A DNA stretch of 13,056 nt from JAAZNO01 sp012798275 (lineage in GTDB: Bacteria; Chloroflexota; Anaerolineae; B4-G1; SLSP01). Location of the stretch: NCBI GenBank assembly GCA_035347995.1, contig DAOPQD010000087.1, forward strand, positions 1-13,056. The letters run 5' to 3'. A program made the position numbers and the translations under genes. The notes beneath the pieces are model-generated. The model was not told the DNA's origin and did not search any database. It saw only the letters and a list, made by a program, of their open reading frames with translations. Each line of letters opens with the position of its first letter. Within the stretch, counting starts at the first letter, position 1. Below, one piece after another: positions 1 to 6,561 of the stretch.

Positions 1-32
1 GCACTTTTGGGGTCTTGACAATTACCGGATTC

Positions 33-70
33 TTCGAAAATGGCCCCGAATGAACCCGAATTTCACGAAT
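33..70 (+). repeat. Dispersed heptamer repeat, copy A
   Basis: This 38-bp intergenic element has a GAAAATGG head followed by three heptamers at 45-51 (CCCGAAT), 55-61 (CCCGAAT) and 64-70 (CACGAAT), so the units start 10 and 9 bp apart. It matches the copy at 13009-13046 at 37 of 38 positions and in the same orientation. A diverged copy lies at 8925-8960, and a rearranged one in the opposite orientation at 4212-4241. I see no coding role. It could be a mobile or recombinogenic intergenic repeat or a protein-binding array; the sequence alone does not decide between these. Confidence 0.8.
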
Positions 71-252
71 CAGAAATTGAAATTCCTGGTCCCCCAGGGC
101 TGCTACGTCCCCAAACAGTGCGCTTCAGCATGGCGTCTCCTTCGAAAACAGAGAGCCGAATAGAGAGCCATGAGAAGAGAGTCGTCGCGGTTTTATCTCA
201 CCCCACACGACTCACATTCTCTCGCTTGCCAGGTATGCATCTGGCTCCCTGC
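71..252. other. Intergenic stretch, little recognisable
   Basis: There is no credible gene here. I see a small CCTGG/CCAGG stem-loop at 85-98 and a purine-rich stretch at 149-181 in which GAGAGCC occurs twice (151 and 163). The 19-nt string at 149-167 recurs with a two-base insertion at 8863-8883. An open frame does cross this region from 40, but it begins inside the dispersed repeat and its product is low-complexity and unlike any family I know. Confidence 0.5.
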
Positions 253-280
253 TTGACACACCCCCGGAACAGACTATGAT
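253..280 (+). promoter_or_regulatory. Near-consensus sigma-70-type promoter of the kinase gene
   Basis: A perfect -35 hexamer TTGACA (253-258) and a five-of-six -10 hexamer TATGAT (275-280) are separated by 16 bp. Transcription would be expected to start about 7-8 bases past the -10, at 287-288, which coincides with the A of the ATG at 288. The ATGs at 276 and 279 lie inside the -10 box itself, so they could not be translated from this promoter. Confidence 0.6.
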
Positions 281-287
281 GCGAGCT

Positions 288-1259
288 ATGACCCGGCTAT
301 TGGAACCCCAAGTTGTGCTCAATGAACGGTACCGCATCGTCGGCCCCATCGGGCAAGGCGGGATGGGAGCCGTCTACCGTGCTGAAGACCTGCTATTGCC
401 GGGCCGCATTTGCGCCGTCAAAGAAATCGCGCCCGAAAATGGGCTGGCCGACGAGACGCTCACCCAAATCCAGGAGCAATTTCGCCAGGAAGCCAGTATC
501 CTCGCCCGCCTCGATCATCCCAATCTGCCCAAAGTATCGGATTACTTCACCCAGGAAGGGCGCGAGTATCTGGTCATGGACTTCGTCCCCGGCTATGATC
601 TGCGCGAACTGGTCGAGCAGGCCCGGGAACGGGATGAACATCTCGACGAACGGCAGGTGTTGCACTGGGCAGATCAGCTCTGCGATGCGCTGGCCTACCT
701 GCACTCTCAGGACCCGCCCATCGTGCACCGCGACATCAAGCCTTCGAACATCAAACTCACGCCGTCGGGGCTGATCAAACTGGTGGACTTCGGCCTGGTG
801 AAATTGCTCACGAGCGACGAAGCCCGCACGATCACGGTCGTCCAGGGTCGCGGGACCGCCGCCTTCACGCCGCTGGAGCAATACGGCAACGACGACGGGC
901 ACACAACCTCACAGAGCGACATCTATGCGCTGGGCGCTACGCTCTACAATCTCCTCACCGGACGGCCGCCGGCGACCGCCAGGGAACGTTTTCTCAACCC
1001 AGCGGCGCTGATCTCACCGCGCACTATCAATCCCCGCATCAACCCCGGCGTGGAATACGCGATCCTGCAGGCGCTGCAGTTACATCCCGACGACCGCCCG
1101 CCCGACGTCAAGACTTTCCAGAAGCTGCTGCACGAATCCAGAATCTCGCACCTGTTTACACCCTCCAGCGCCGGCTGGAAAGAGGTCTGGCAAGCCAACG
1201 CGCCGCTCATCGGCGTTGCGACGGCCCTGCTCGTCCTGGCGTTCTTGCTCACGCCCTGA
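288..1259 (+). CDS. Tail-anchored Hanks-type Ser/Thr protein kinase
   Basis: This is a eukaryotic-like serine/threonine kinase that would phosphorylate cytoplasmic proteins from the inner face of the membrane. Counted from the ATG at 276, the motifs in order are the glycine loop GQGGMG (26-31), AVKE with the ATP-binding lysine (K49), the helix-C glutamate (about E72), HRDIKPSN with catalytic D153 and N158 (151-158), DFG (171-173), and PLEQYG in the P+1 region (199-204). All catalytic residues are present, so it should be active. A single hydrophobic helix (about 308-326) ends one residue before the stop. There is no PASTA or other outside sensor domain, so the protein is tail-anchored. I chose the ATG at 288 (323 aa) because the upstream in-frame ATGs at 276 and 279 fall within the -10 box; with that start the message is almost leaderless. 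The gene converges on the GH3-like gene with 8 bp between stop codons. The kinase call is very sure; its substrate is unknown. Confidence 0.93.
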   Translation: MTRLLEPQVVLNERYRIVGPIGQGGMGAVYRAEDLLLPGRICAVKEIAPENGLADETLTQIQEQFRQEASILARLDHPNLPKVSDYFTQEGREYLVMDFVPGYDLRELVEQARERDEHLDERQVLHWADQLCDALAYLHSQDPPIVHRDIKPSNIKLTPSGLIKLVDFGLVKLLTSDEARTITVVQGRGTAAFTPLEQYGNDDGHTTSQSDIYALGATLYNLLTGRPPATARERFLNPAALISPRTINPRINPGVEYAILQALQLHPDDRPPDVKTFQKLLHESRISHLFTPSSAGWKEVWQANAPLIGVATALLVLAFLLTP

Positions 1260-1267
1260 ACGCCGCC

Positions 1268-4063
1268 TCACTGCCGCCGACGGGCCAGAGCGTGCACAAT
1301 CAGCAGCACGCCTCCCCCGCCACACAAGGCCACAATCCCTGCGAGGAACTCGCGTCCCGCCAGCGTGTAGAAATGCGCGCGCCAGGGCCAGCGGTACAAC
1401 AACGCGAACAGCACATACACACCCAGGCCGCCTATCCCGCCCCACAACGCCAGACGGAGCGCTTCCACCAGGCCCCCCACCCGCTCGCGCCCCCACCAGA
1501 AACCCGTCACCGCGCAGACCAGCCCTCCCATCAGTCCCCAGGCCAGCAGGAAACCCCGCTGCGGCGACGGAAAGTCCAGCGGCTCCGGCAGCGGCTTGGT
1601 CACCACACTCACCGCTTCTTGCGTCGGAGTGGGCGCCATGTCCGGCGGCGGGGGCGTCGGCGTGATAGAAATCATGATCACGGATTCCTCGCGGATGGTG
1701 AGCTGCAGGTGAAACAACGGCTGCGCCGGGTGCGATTCCACCGTGATATCCAGCTGCCCCACTTGATCGAGGGTGATCGAAGCAAACGCGACGCCGTCTT
1801 TCGTCTCGGCCGCGATGATACGTGTGCGATCCTCCTGCGGGTACGTCAACGTGAATTGCACGGGCGTCCGATCGGGCACGGCATGGCCATTCCGGTCATA
1901 GATGACGCTCGTGCGAAGGTAGATCACATCGCCCTTACGGATGTCGCGAATCTCTTCGGTCGCCATCTCCTGCCCCTTGGAATCCACCACGTTCAGCGCG
2001 ATGGTTTGAGCGGGGTTAGGCGAAAGCTGTAACGAGAGCACGTAATTCACCGCCGGCACGCTCACAGGAGAGGCAGCAGACGCCGGCAAATCCCGAAATA
2101 ATGCCTGAAACGCCGTTTGTACAAATGTCTCGCTGGGGAAATACAGCGTGTAGTACAAATCCAGCTTGCTGACATCGGTGCTGTCAAGGTCATAGGGCGG
2201 GCCAAAATTCAACACCGCCAGGCGCGATTCCAACAGCGCCGCTCGCTGCTCCAAAAATGATTTCAGCACCAGCGATTCGGGATCAGCGAGACTGAAGCCC
2301 GTCGTGGCAAAGATGACCCATTGCGCACTCTGCAAATCCGAGGAAATCGCAGCGGCCGAATCCTCAGGGGGCAAATCGGGGGTTTCCAGGAAGCGTGCGA
2401 GTTCCTCAAAGGAATAGATCGTCACGTGATCGGGGCGCACCTGACCTGTCCCCTCCGGGCCGTAAAGCCGCAGTAAGGTACGGGACACGAGCTCGCGCGG
2501 CAAAGTTGCCACCGTCGGGCCATCCGGGGCCAACGTCACGGCTCGCTCCTGGACAAAGATGACGAGCCGCGCGTCCTCCGCCGGCGCCGGCGGCAACAGA
2601 TCGTCTGCCAGCGGCGCCAGGCGAGTGATGCCATTCACGGCAATTTGCGCGTTGACGGTCGTCCCCTGCCCTAACGCCGCGTCAGGCGCGGCGACGTCGC
2701 GCAGCGCCGCCGTGAGCGAGAAATCGGGATTCAACCGCAGCTTGAGCTGCAGGACCCGGGTGACCGCTTCATCAATGCGGGCCTTGACCGTCGGGTCGCT
2801 TTCGTAGAGCTGCGCCAGAAAATCCAGCGTCGTGCGCACGTTAGCGAAGTGTTCGGCCCAATCCTCAGTCGCGGCGAAGCGATCCAGGATCAGCAGATCG
2901 TTCCCCGCGAGCAGGGCATCGCGAGCGACCTGGCGGGCATTGAAGGTGAGCTCGCGCGGATCGTAGAACCGCCGCAGCGCTGGCAGGCCGAGATTATCGG
3001 CCACCAGCAGCCCGCCAGACTGCCGCCAGGCGCCAAATTGCGTCATCGCTGCCTGCAATCCCTGGGAATCCAGGCTCAGAGGCCGGGTGCTCTGCCGGAT
3101 CGTCCCCTGAAAGCCCTGATACCGGGCGTGAGTCACCAACAAGCCATCCGCCGCCACCTCAGCTCCGGGCGTCTGAGCGGTGATAGAGAGGAAAGGCGCC
3201 AGTTCCACGCGCTGAAGCTGCTCGAGGGAGCGCTGGATTGTGGGCAATTCCTCAGAAAGCGGGCGGTCGGCGTTGCCCAGGCCGGGGAAATGTCGCGGAA
3301 TGACCGCCATCCGTCCCAGGCTCCCCTGATGGATGCCGCGGACATAGGCACGCCCCAGCTCGCCGACCCAATAGCCGTCGCCGCCGAAAGCCGCTGTGCC
3401 CAGGTCGGCGGCCTCGCCGGGGCGCGGATCGTCGAGGACATCCAGGTTGGGGCCGAGCAGCAGATTGAAGCCCAACGCCGTCAACTCCCGTCCCGCGACC
3501 TGTCCGGCAGCTTCAGCCAGGGCGCGATTCCAGGTAGCTCCCAGGCTCATGGCAGAAGGCAACAGGGACGTGCCGGAGATGAGCCGGGTGATGGGCAAGC
3601 CCTGAGTCTCCGGCTCGACGGCCACGAGCAACGGTAAAGAGGACCCCTGATACAACGGGAGGTCGGAAAGCGGCGGCGTGATGGTCCGCGGAAGGCGCCA
3701 GGAAAGGCCTTGCAGCTGATTGGTGATGGAAATCAGCTCTGCCGGGGCCATAGAGGTCACGCCGGCTTCAGGTTCGGAGCCTGGAGAGCTGAAATTGCCG
3801 TTTTCAGGGCGCAGCCAAACGCCGCCGATGGCGTAAGCAGAAATCAACGCCGCGATTTCGGAGTCTTCCCCCACCTCCACGCCGGGGAAGGAGACCATGA
3901 CCAGCTGCCCGACCTTCACGCGCGTGGGCAACGCCTCCACCAGCTGCTGCAGCGGATCCTGCTCCGGAGTCTGCGCGAGCACAGAAAGCGGGCCAGGAAG
4001 ATAGCTGAGCATTAACAGCGCTACCACGAGCGCACACGTCAGTCTGTGCAGTAGCCGCGACAT
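1268..4063 (-). CDS. Secreted, membrane-anchored GH3-like (NagZ-type) protein
   Basis: This 931-residue exoprotein has a signal peptide (about 1-30), a GH3 N-terminal TIM-barrel-like domain (about 40-445), an alpha/beta domain resembling the GH3 C-terminal domain (about 495-660), an Ig-like domain (about 675-792), a Pro/Thr-rich linker (about 800-832) and three membrane helices (about 838-857, 868-891, 903-925). The RHFPGLG segment (257-263) matches the KHFPGHG signature of beta-N-acetylhexosaminidases, and D356 in VADNLGL matches the family nucleophile. The Asp-x-His dyad that serves as acid/base in NagZ enzymes is replaced by P-L-S at 268-270, so activity is doubtful or altered. The reading frame is open upstream to 4321, but the ATG at 4061-4063 has a GGGAG ribosome site 9 bases upstream and begins the signal peptide; the longer version would run through promoter and repeat DNA. 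Expected role: binding or cleaving an amino-sugar glycan at the cell surface. The divergent neighbour is also an exported protein. Confidence 0.85.
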   Translation of the reverse strand: MSRLLHRLTCALVVALLMLSYLPGPLSVLAQTPEQDPLQQLVEALPTRVKVGQLVMVSFPGVEVGEDSEIAALISAYAIGGVWLRPENGNFSSPGSEPEAGVTSMAPAELISITNQLQGLSWRLPRTITPPLSDLPLYQGSSLPLLVAVEPETQGLPITRLISGTSLLPSAMSLGATWNRALAEAAGQVAGRELTALGFNLLLGPNLDVLDDPRPGEAADLGTAAFGGDGYWVGELGRAYVRGIHQGSLGRMAVIPRHFPGLGNADRPLSEELPTIQRSLEQLQRVELAPFLSITAQTPGAEVAADGLLVTHARYQGFQGTIRQSTRPLSLDSQGLQAAMTQFGAWRQSGGLLVADNLGLPALRRFYDPRELTFNARQVARDALLAGNDLLILDRFAATEDWAEHFANVRTTLDFLAQLYESDPTVKARIDEAVTRVLQLKLRLNPDFSLTAALRDVAAPDAALGQGTTVNAQIAVNGITRLAPLADDLLPPAPAEDARLVIFVQERAVTLAPDGPTVATLPRELVSRTLLRLYGPEGTGQVRPDHVTIYSFEELARFLETPDLPPEDSAAAISSDLQSAQWVIFATTGFSLADPESLVLKSFLEQRAALLESRLAVLNFGPPYDLDSTDVSKLDLYYTLYFPSETFVQTAFQALFRDLPASAASPVSVPAVNYVLSLQLSPNPAQTIALNVVDSKGQEMATEEIRDIRKGDVIYLRTSVIYDRNGHAVPDRTPVQFTLTYPQEDRTRIIAAETKDGVAFASITLDQVGQLDITVESHPAQPLFHLQLTIREESVIMISITPTPPPPDMAPTPTQEAVSVVTKPLPEPLDFPSPQRGFLLAWGLMGGLVCAVTGFWWGRERVGGLVEALRLALWGGIGGLGVYVLFALLYRWPWRAHFYTLAGREFLAGIVALCGGGGVLLIVHALARRRQ

Positions 4064-4083
4064 AGCATCGGTCTCCCGCACGT

Positions 4084-4111
4084 ATTGTAATGCGAAGACA
4101 GGGGGAGGCAA
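4084..4111 (-). promoter_or_regulatory. Candidate promoter of the GH3-like gene
   Basis: Read leftward, TTGCCT (4111-4106) and TACAAT (4089-4084) are separated by 16 bp, giving four and five consensus matches respectively. The expected start of transcription, near 4077, leaves a very short leader that begins at the GGGAG ribosome site. Confidence 0.45.
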
Positions 4112-4135
4112 ATCTGCGGGAGCGCCGTTCGAAGT

Positions 4136-4163
4136 TTGACTTCCCTGCCCTCTCTGGTACACT
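4136..4163 (+). promoter_or_regulatory. Candidate promoter of the Ig-like lipoprotein gene
   Basis: TTGACT (4136-4141) and TACACT (4158-4163) are separated by 16 bp, giving five and four consensus matches. The predicted start of transcription is near 4170-4171, exactly where the octamer repeat begins, so the roughly 85-nt leader would consist almost entirely of the two repeat arrays plus the ribosome site. Confidence 0.45.
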
Positions 4164-4170
4164 GATTCGC

Positions 4171-4210
4171 ACGTGAGAACGTGGACACGTGCACACGTGC
4201 AAACGTAAGC
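4171..4210 (+). repeat. Five-unit, 8-bp tandem repeat (ACGTG octamers)
   Basis: ACGTG begins at 4171, 4179, 4187 and 4195, and ACGTA at 4203, so the period is exactly 8 bp. The units are ACGTGAGA, ACGTGGAC, ACGTGCAC, ACGTGCAA and ACGTAAGC: the first four or five bases are fixed and the last three vary. The array lies in the divergent promoter region, just after the predicted start of the rightward transcript. Confidence 0.8.
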
Positions 4211-4211
4211 G

Positions 4212-4241
4212 ATTCGTGAATTCGTGGCTAATTCGTGGCTA
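4212..4241 (-). repeat. Dispersed heptamer repeat, rearranged copy B
   Basis: ATTCGTG (the complement of CACGAAT) occurs at 4212-4218, 4220-4226 and 4231-4237. An 11-base unit ATTCGTGGCTA is tandemly duplicated at 4220-4230 and 4231-4241. The orientation is opposite to the other three copies and the unit spacing (8 and 11) differs from theirs. The last base of the array is the first base of the AAGGAG ribosome site of the lipoprotein gene. Confidence 0.65.
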
Positions 4242-4255
4242 AGGAGACCCAATCC

Positions 4256-5500
4256 GTGAAAATTCTGCGCGCATGTTGTGTACTGCTGCTGGCCGCGCTG
4301 ACATTGACGGCCTGTGGGCAAACGCCCCTCTTGGAAAACGTCACCCTCTCGCCCGGCGTGATTTCGCCCAACGCAGACGGCAAAGACGACGTGGCGCGCA
4401 TCAGCTTTCAGTTAAACCGCAGCGCGCGCATCTCGATTACCTTCGAGGATGCCCTGGGGCGGAACTACGTCTTTCGGGATGCGACCCCCCTGGGACGGAA
4501 TGAGGAACCCTACTCCGTGCTTTTCCCCGGCGTCGTCGAAGGCTTCCTGCTGCCGGGAGAAGACGTCCCCTTCCGCATCACGCAGCGGGTACTTCCCGAT
4601 GGCGTGTACACCTGGAAAATCACGGCAACGACCGACGACGGCGAGAGCGTCACTCAAACCGGCGCCCTCACAGTTGAAAACGCCGACACAAGCCTGCCGG
4701 AGATCACGGGGTTTTCCGTCTACCCCAAGGAATTCTCCCCCAATCAAGATGGCATTGACGACCGGGTGACCATCAACCTGTTCCTGCACAAAGACGTCGA
4801 GGAGCTGACGGTGTACATGCTGGACAAAGAAGGCGTTCGCCATCACGTTCCAGAGGAGGAGCGACGCACGCCGCTCAACACCAAGGGGTTTCACACCTTC
4901 GACTACGATGGCGGCATTGACGCCGGCGCCGAGCCTCCGCCCAATGGCGAGTACACCGTGTACGCCGAGGCACGTGACACCGTCGGACAACGGGTGTTTA
5001 TCACCGACACACTGACATTGGTGAACGCCGGACGGCCCATGGCCTACATTCTCAACGGCGAAATGACCCTCAAACCCACCACGCTGGTCATCTCAGACAC
5101 GCTCTGCTTCACACTGACGGTGGAAAATGAAAGCGGCACCTATCTCCGCACCACCGGCCCCTGGCCCGGGAGCACCTATCGCAGCAACGAGAATTTCAAC
5201 GCGCTGGGGTATGCCGAAGAATCCGGCGTTTTCCGAGTGGGGCTCGACTTCGACACCAGCCTGCGCAACTACCCCTTTCGCTGGGGGATTGGGCGCCCCG
5301 GCGTTGACCTGGTACAGATCGGCAAGTACTGGTATCTCCCGCCGTTCAGCCGCTCCGAGGTCACCGGTTGCGTTCAGATTGTGGAAATGCCGCCGCGTGT
5401 GTCGCTGTATTTCTGGTCGGGTCTGATCCACGAAGATGTGGAGATCGCCGCCATCAACAACCGGGTGGATCCGCATCTCGTGGAGATTTGGGAGCCCTAG
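4256..5500 (+). CDS. Lipoprotein with two SPNxDGxxD Ig-like domains
   Basis: This exported lipoprotein has 414 residues. The signal peptide ends in a lipobox LTAC with the lipidated Cys at residue 20. Two beta-sandwich repeats each begin with the loop SPNADGKDD (37-45) or SPNQDGIDD (161-169), which is typical of FlgD-type Ig-like and gliding-motility C-terminal domains and is a plausible metal-binding loop. A third, Trp/Gly-rich domain (about 265-414) is not recognised. No catalytic site is visible, so a structural or glycan-binding role outside the membrane is likely. I chose the GTG at 4256 because AAGGAG (4241-4246) lies 9 bases upstream and it starts the signal peptide directly. A GTG at 4235 would add seven residues and would contain the ribosome site. 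The TAG stop (5498-5500) is part of the CTAG target site flanking the adjacent MITE-like element. Before that insertion the next gene would have begun 19 bases after this stop. Confidence 0.85.
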   Translation: MKILRACCVLLLAALTLTACGQTPLLENVTLSPGVISPNADGKDDVARISFQLNRSARISITFEDALGRNYVFRDATPLGRNEEPYSVLFPGVVEGFLLPGEDVPFRITQRVLPDGVYTWKITATTDDGESVTQTGALTVENADTSLPEITGFSVYPKEFSPNQDGIDDRVTINLFLHKDVEELTVYMLDKEGVRHHVPEEERRTPLNTKGFHTFDYDGGIDAGAEPPPNGEYTVYAEARDTVGQRVFITDTLTLVNAGRPMAYILNGEMTLKPTTLVISDTLCFTLTVENESGTYLRTTGPWPGSTYRSNENFNALGYAEESGVFRVGLDFDTSLRNYPFRWGIGRPGVDLVQIGKYWYLPPFSRSEVTGCVQIVEMPPRVSLYFWSGLIHEDVEIAAINNRVDPHLVEIWEP

Positions 5501-5633
5501 TACTTTGTCAAGGCTGATTTGATGGGTAGAGGCGTCAGTTCGTTAAGAAAACCCCCAGGCGGGTTTTCCCTATATGGGGTAATCTATTAATCTGCTGCCC
5601 ATACATATCCATGGATGTTTGACAAAGTACTAG
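5497..5633. mobile_element. MITE-like inverted-repeat element with CTAG target duplication
   Basis: A perfect 15-bp inverted repeat CTAGTACTTTGTCAA occupies 5497-5511 and, as its complement, 5619-5633. The outer CTAG (5497-5500 and 5630-5633) reads best as a 4-bp target duplication, leaving a 129-bp element with 11-bp terminal repeats. Inside, TGGGTAG (5523-5529) can pair with CTGCCCA (5595-5601) with one G-U, and GAAAACCC (5547-5554) pairs with GGGTTTTC (5561-5568), so the whole element can fold on itself. The interior is more AT-rich than the neighbouring genes and has no gene. Known: IS701-family elements duplicate YTAR targets, and CTAG fits. Inferred: a transposase elsewhere in the genome mobilises it. 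Confidence 0.75.
5547..5568. terminator. Stem-loop inside the MITE, possible terminator
   Basis: An 8-bp perfect stem GAAAACCC/GGGTTTTC encloses the 6-base loop CCAGGC. Read rightward, the descending arm ends in TTTT but is followed by CCC rather than a longer T run. It could weaken read-through from the lipoprotein gene into the glycosyltransferases; it reads similarly on the other strand. Confidence 0.4.
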
Positions 5634-5652
5634 CGCGGCGGGGGGGCTCGTC

Positions 5653-6561
5653 ATGAGCACGTTAGCCATCATCATCGTCTCCTGGAATGTCTGCGCGCTG
5701 CTCGACCGCTGTTTGCAGACGCTGCGCGAGGATCTGGCGCGGACTGCCGTCAGCGCGGGGGTGTGGGTCGTGGACAACGCCTCCACAGACGGCTCGGCGG
5801 CGCTGGTACGCGAGCGTTATCCCTGGGTGCAGCTCGAAACGCCGGGCGAAAATCTCGGCTTCGTGCGGGGGAACAACCTGGTGCTGAAGCGCCTGCTAGC
5901 GACTTCCATGCCCGATTTCGTCTGGCTGCTCAACCCGGACACCGAAATCTGCGCGGGCGCGACGCAGGCGTTGCTCGAAACTTTTGACGCCCTTCCCCGC
6001 GCGGGGTTGCTCGGACCTCGTCTGCGCAATCCCGATGGCAGCCTGCAACACAGCGCGTTTCGGTTTCCTGGCGTGTCGCAACCGCTGTTTGACCTGGGGA
6101 TGCTGCCGTCGCGGTTTTACGAAAGCCGTTTTAATGGTCGTTACGCGCCCTCTGACTACGCGAAGGACACCCCCTTCCAGATTGACCATCCCCTCGGCGC
6201 GGCCATGCTGGCACGAGGAACCGCGATCACCCAAGTCGGCCCGCTAGATGAGGCATTCTTCATGTACTGCGAGGAAATTGATTGGGCCTGGCGGATGAAA
6301 AAGTCGGGCTGGGAGGCATGGCTGGTCCCGCAGGCGGAGGTCCTCCATCACGGCGGCGCCAGCACGGGACAGGCGCGCCCGCAGACTACGGCGTTTTTGT
6401 GGGAAAGCCGCGCGCGCCTCTATCGCAAGCATCGCGGCCGGCTACAGCGGGTCGTCGTCGGTGCGGCAGTGCGACGCCATTTCAAACGCGCGCTGACGAC
6501 GGCAGACGATCCCGCCTGGCGCGCGGCCTATCAGGACATCCTTCGGGCATGGAGCTCTTAG
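5653..6561 (+). CDS. Family 2 glycosyltransferase (rhamnosyltransferase-like)
   Basis: This 302-residue GT-A-fold transferase would move a sugar from a nucleotide-sugar donor to a glycan acceptor at the inner face of the membrane. The seen motifs are the N-terminal strand AIIIVSWN (5-12), the nucleotide-binding VVDNASTDGS (39-48), GENLGFVRGNN (65-75), the metal-binding LNPDTE (93-98) standing in for DxD, and the acceptor-side PLDEAFFMYCEEIDWAWR (197-214), which holds the catalytic-base region. The length and order fit the WbbL-like rhamnosyltransferase group. There are no membrane helices. A G-rich ribosome site (seven Gs, 5640-5646) lies about 6 bases before the ATG. The gene overlaps the next transferase by 13 bp, so the two are translationally coupled. 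The donor and acceptor cannot be read from the sequence. Confidence 0.9.
   Translation: MSTLAIIIVSWNVCALLDRCLQTLREDLARTAVSAGVWVVDNASTDGSAALVRERYPWVQLETPGENLGFVRGNNLVLKRLLATSMPDFVWLLNPDTEICAGATQALLETFDALPRAGLLGPRLRNPDGSLQHSAFRFPGVSQPLFDLGMLPSRFYESRFNGRYAPSDYAKDTPFQIDHPLGAAMLARGTAITQVGPLDEAFFMYCEEIDWAWRMKKSGWEAWLVPQAEVLHHGGASTGQARPQTTAFLWESRARLYRKHRGRLQRVVVGAAVRRHFKRALTTADDPAWRAAYQDILRAWSS

Noticed and set aside
40..279. Open frame of 79 codons before the kinase gene
   Set aside because: It starts inside the dispersed repeat, has no ribosome site, encodes low-complexity sequence and runs through the kinase promoter.
2578..2593. Perfect 16-bp palindrome CCGCCGGCGCCGGCGG
   Set aside because: It is made only of G and C in a Pro/Ala-coding stretch, where such palindromes arise easily by chance.
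2849..3637. Long open frame opposite the GH3-like gene
   Set aside because: It is a high-GC antisense shadow with Arg/Gln-rich composition, no ribosome site and no family resemblance.
4064..4321. N-terminal extension of the GH3-like gene by 86 residues
   Set aside because: It would cross both repeats, the divergent promoters and the start of the neighbouring gene, and would bury the signal peptide.
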